Translations under genes and position numbers: made by a program
Shown: positions 6,528-8,166 of the stretch, piece after piece
Layout: each line of letters starts with the position of its first letter
Numbering within the stretch: position 1 is the first letter of the stretch
The notes under the pieces: model-generated
Database searches by the model: none
The model's input: only the letters and a program-made list of their open reading frames with translations
Told to the model about the DNA's origin: nothing
NCBI GenBank assembly: GCA_019115685.1
Contig: DXDC01000138.1
Span: 1 to 8,166 of the forward strand
Direction: 5' to 3'
Source of the DNA: Candidatus Agrococcus pullicola
GTDB lineage: Bacteria; Actinomycetota; Actinomycetes; Actinomycetales; Microbacteriaceae
Length of the DNA stretch: 8,166 nt

Positions 6528-7711
6528 CCGCAATCGGCATTCACGACCTCGAGCTCGCGACCGCACATCACGTTGTCGACCTCACCGGGCTTGCGGAATC
6601 CAAGAGCATCGACCCTGCCAAATATGTGCTCGGGCTGGGGCAGACGGAAATGAGCGTGCCCGCGCCCGACGAAGACATCGTCACCATGGGCGCTGCCGCG
6701 GCACTGCCGATTCTCGAGCGCAACGGCACAGAGGGGATCCGTACGCTGCTGTTCGCGACCGAGAGCGGCGTCGACCAGTCGAAAGCGGCGGGGGTCTCTG
6801 CGCACGCGCTGCTGAATCTCCCCTCCAGCGTTCGCGTCGTCGAGTTCAAGCAGGCCTGCTACGCGGGTACCGCTGCGCTCCAGTCCGCAATCGGCATCGT
6901 CAGCAGAAACCCCGGCGAGCGCGTGCTCATCATCGCGAGCGACGTGGCCCGATATGATCTGGACTCCGCTGCGGAACCCACACAGGGAGCGGGAGCCGTG
7001 GCGATGCTGGTCGCGGCCGACCCCGCACTCGTCGAGATCGAGCCGTTGAACGGCATTGCGACAGCGGACGTCGATGACTTCTGGCGTCCGAACGACTCGT
7101 CAACGGCTATCGTCGACGGAGCACTCTCGGTCTCGGCCTACCTGGACGCCCTGACAGGAGCCTGGAACGACCTAGCTGAACGCGGCGGCCCCGGCATCGA
7201 CGAGATCGATCGAATTCTGTATCATCAGCCATTCACGAAGATGGCGAAGAAAGCGCAGCAGCGGCTCGCAGAAGTCACCGGAGCACAGCTCAGCACCGCA
7301 CTGAGCGAGAACGAAGCATCGGTGGGAAGGGAAACGGGGCTCGAAATGGGCTCCCGCTACAACCGGCGCCTCGGCAACAGCTACACGGCATCCCTCTATG
7401 CTGCGCTCGCGGCGTTGCTGGACCACGACAAGGGCTTGGCCGGCAATCGCCTGGGGTTCTTCAGCTACGGCTCCGGCAGCGTCAGCGAGTTCTTCACCGG
7501 TATCGTGCAACCCGGCTACGACGAGCGGCGGGATGCCGCGCGCGCGGCTAGGATGCTGGATGGGAGAGCGCCGCTCGAGATCGCCGACTACAGAGAGCTG
7601 CACGGCGCCGAGTACCCGAGCGCAGCCGATCTGGAAACGTCGCGCGTGACCGCATCGCCGTTCCGGTTCGCCGGCATTCGAAACCGTGCCCGCAGATACG
7701 AGAGAAGCTGA
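6524..7711 (+). CDS. mvaS: hydroxymethylglutaryl-CoA synthase
   Basis: A 395-residue cytosolic thiolase-fold enzyme that condenses acetyl-CoA with acetoacetyl-CoA to give HMG-CoA, the substrate of the reductase encoded just upstream. Seen: GLGQTEMSVPAPDEDIVTM near the N-terminus; FATESGVDQSKA with catalytic Glu80; VVEFKQACYAGTAAL with nucleophile Cys112; PTQGAGAVAMLV; DFWRP; YHQPFTKMAKKA with His234; and GNSYTASLYAALAALL followed by FFSYGSGSVSEFFTG. The Glu-Cys-His triad is intact and the length matches bacterial HMG-CoA synthases (about 390), separating it from beta-ketoacyl-ACP synthase III. The ATG overlaps the reductase TGA, and only a weak purine-rich stretch (AAAGGCGG) precedes it, so it probably relies on translational coupling. 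An acetoacetyl-CoA thiolase or synthase, needed to supply the substrate, is not in the window. Confidence 0.96.
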   Translation: MTAIGIHDLELATAHHVVDLTGLAESKSIDPAKYVLGLGQTEMSVPAPDEDIVTMGAAAALPILERNGTEGIRTLLFATESGVDQSKAAGVSAHALLNLPSSVRVVEFKQACYAGTAALQSAIGIVSRNPGERVLIIASDVARYDLDSAAEPTQGAGAVAMLVAADPALVEIEPLNGIATADVDDFWRPNDSSTAIVDGALSVSAYLDALTGAWNDLAERGGPGIDEIDRILYHQPFTKMAKKAQQRLAEVTGAQLSTALSENEASVGRETGLEMGSRYNRRLGNSYTASLYAALAALLDHDKGLAGNRLGFFSYGSGSVSEFFTGIVQPGYDERRDAARAARMLDGRAPLEIADYRELHGAEYPSAADLETSRVTASPFRFAGIRNRARRYERS

Positions 7712-7728
7712 AACCGGTTCTCGTCTGC
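7692..7728 (+). other. bulged hairpin over the mvaS stop codon
   Basis: GCAG plus ACGAGA (7692-7695 and 7698-7703) can pair with TCTCGT plus CTGC (7719-7728), leaving a two-base AT bulge and a 15-base loop that holds the mvaS stop codon region. No U-tract follows on the plus strand, so it is at best a 3'-end stabilising structure or half of a factor-dependent terminator. Confidence 0.25.
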
Positions 7729-7760
7729 AGCTACGTGCGCACGAAATACGGATAGATCAT

Positions 7761-7817
7761 GAAAAACTGACAGCTGAGTCAGTGATTCGTGACCATCGGT
7801 CGGTTTGTCAGTTCTTC
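7761..7817. repeat. overlapping inverted repeats; possible second (minus-strand) terminator
   Basis: AACTGACA (7765-7772) pairs with TGTCAGTT (7806-7813), extendable to 12 bp with one mismatch and a 33-base loop. The same left arm can instead pair locally: ACTGAC (7766-7771) with GTCAGT (7778-7783), loop AGCTGA. On the minus strand the local hairpin is followed directly by TTTTC, the layout of a weak intrinsic terminator reading leftward from clpP. On the plus strand neither hairpin is followed by a good U-tract. The two pairings exclude each other. Confidence 0.4.
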
Positions 7818-7819
7818 GC

Positions 7820-7862
7820 GGCAGACGAAAGCGCCGAGACAGGTTTCCCGTGTCTCGGCGCT
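7820..7862 (-). terminator. intrinsic terminator of clpP, 12-bp perfect stem
   Basis: AGCGCCGAGACA (7830-7841) and TGTCTCGGCGCT (7851-7862) pair perfectly over 12 bp around a 9-base loop. Read on the minus strand, the stem starts 18 bases after the clpP stop and is followed by TTCGTC, so with the last stem T it has a short U-stretch. It could also act as the barrier for mvaS transcription from the other side, although the plus-strand flank (CGCTGTTCG) is not U-rich. The high-GC stem with a short U-tract is typical of actinobacteria. Confidence 0.8.
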
Positions 7863-7880
7863 CGCTGTTCGAGTCGTGCT

Positions 7881-8166
7881 CTAGCCGGCGTCGATCGCGC
7901 CCTGCTTGCGGCTCGTCAGCACCTGATCGATCAGACCGTACTCCAGTGCTTCCTCAGCAGACAGGAAGGTGTCGCGCTCGATATCGTTCGAAACGCGCTC
8001 GATGTCGTGCTTCGAGTGGTTGGACAGCGTCTGCTCGAGCCATTCGCGCATGCGGAGCACCTCGCGGGCCTGGATCTCGATGTCGGACGCCTGGCCGCGG
8101 CCGGCATCCGAAGTTGCGGGCTGGTGGATCAGGATGCGCGCATTCGGCAGCGCAAGTCGCTTGCCG
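7881..8166 (-). CDS. clpP: ATP-dependent Clp protease proteolytic subunit, ClpP2-like (5' end outside window)
   Basis: The last 94 residues of a ClpP serine protease subunit, ending at TAG 7883-7881; the start lies beyond the right edge. ClpP forms the barrel-shaped chamber that, with ClpX or ClpC ATPases, degrades unfolded and regulatory proteins in the cytoplasm. Seen: GKRLALPNARILIHQP, with the catalytic His before Gln-Pro (residue 14 of the fragment); DIEIQAREVLRMREWLEQTL, the handle helix; and ERDTFLSAEEALEYGLIDQV with the catalytic Asp (residue 65). The catalytic Ser lies outside the window. ALPNAR, EIQA-E-RMR and the C-terminal VLTSRK resemble the actinobacterial ClpP2 paralogue more than ClpP1. 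A strong hairpin 18 bases downstream ends the transcript, so clpX does not follow directly. It is convergent with mvaS. Confidence 0.95.
   Translation of the reverse strand, partial: GKRLALPNARILIHQPATSDAGRGQASDIEIQAREVLRMREWLEQTLSNHSKHDIERVSNDIERDTFLSAEEALEYGLIDQVLTSRKQGAIDAG

Noticed and set aside
5601..6566. 321-codon minus-strand open frame opposite mvaA
   Set aside because: Though long, its sequence is compositionally typical of an antisense shadow, and the plus strand encodes a full HMG-CoA reductase with all catalytic residues.
6524..7711. Reading the synthase as a beta-ketoacyl-ACP synthase III or polyketide-associated HCS enzyme
   Set aside because: The Glu80-Cys112-His234 arrangement, HQPFTKMA motif and coupling to HMG-CoA reductase point to the mevalonate-pathway HMG-CoA synthase.
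1..8166. CRISPR array, tRNA, rRNA, insertion sequence, attachment site or toxin-antitoxin pair
   Set aside because: No tandem direct repeats, cloverleaf-like segments, transposase motifs or small paired genes were seen on either strand.

Overview
The window looks like chromosomal DNA of a high-GC Gram-positive bacterium, an actinomycete. The support is the strong G/C bias at third codon positions, a ClpP fragment of the actinobacterial ClpP2 type, an HMG-CoA reductase and synthase of the Streptomyces (CL190-like) type, and an ABC-F protein with the linker style common in Microbacteriaceae and relatives. A Microbacteriaceae-like host is my guess; it is not proven by the sequence.

Layout, left to right. 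(1) Positions 1-971, plus strand: the C-terminal part of an ABC-F ATPase, its first nucleotide-binding domain lying off the left edge. (2) Positions 1013-1480, minus strand, convergent with it: a compact TsaA/TrmO-family putative tRNA methyltransferase. (3) Positions 1481-1640: a divergent control region with two inverted repeats and candidate promoters for both sides. (4) Positions 1641-5345, plus strand: a tightly packed four-gene operon encoding an ABC ATPase, an ABC-2-like permease with six predicted membrane segments, a membrane sensor histidine kinase and a NarL/LuxR-type response regulator. Three of the four genes meet by overlap or by a gap under 10 bp. (5) Positions 5346-5456: a short gap with a good candidate promoter. 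(6) Positions 5457-7711, plus strand: a two-gene mevalonate-forming operon, HMG-CoA reductase then HMG-CoA synthase, overlapping by ATGA, each with its catalytic residues intact. (7) Positions 7712-7880: inverted repeats, including a strong 12-bp terminator hairpin. (8) Positions 7881-8166, minus strand: the C-terminal end of clpP, converging on the mevalonate genes.

How the genes may work together. The transporter and two-component genes form a typical self-contained signal-and-export module. The sensor kinase and regulator probably control the adjacent transporter, most likely in response to an envelope-active compound. The mvaA-mvaS pair converts acetoacetyl-CoA plus acetyl-CoA to HMG-CoA and then to mevalonate. 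The enzymes that turn mevalonate into isopentenyl diphosphate are absent from the window, which is the most interesting point about it. I saw no CRISPR array, tRNA, rRNA, insertion sequence or prophage gene. Nothing here is clearly a new kind of system; the best leads are the isolated mevalonate pair beside an envelope-stress-like module and the inverted repeats in the 1481-1640 control region.
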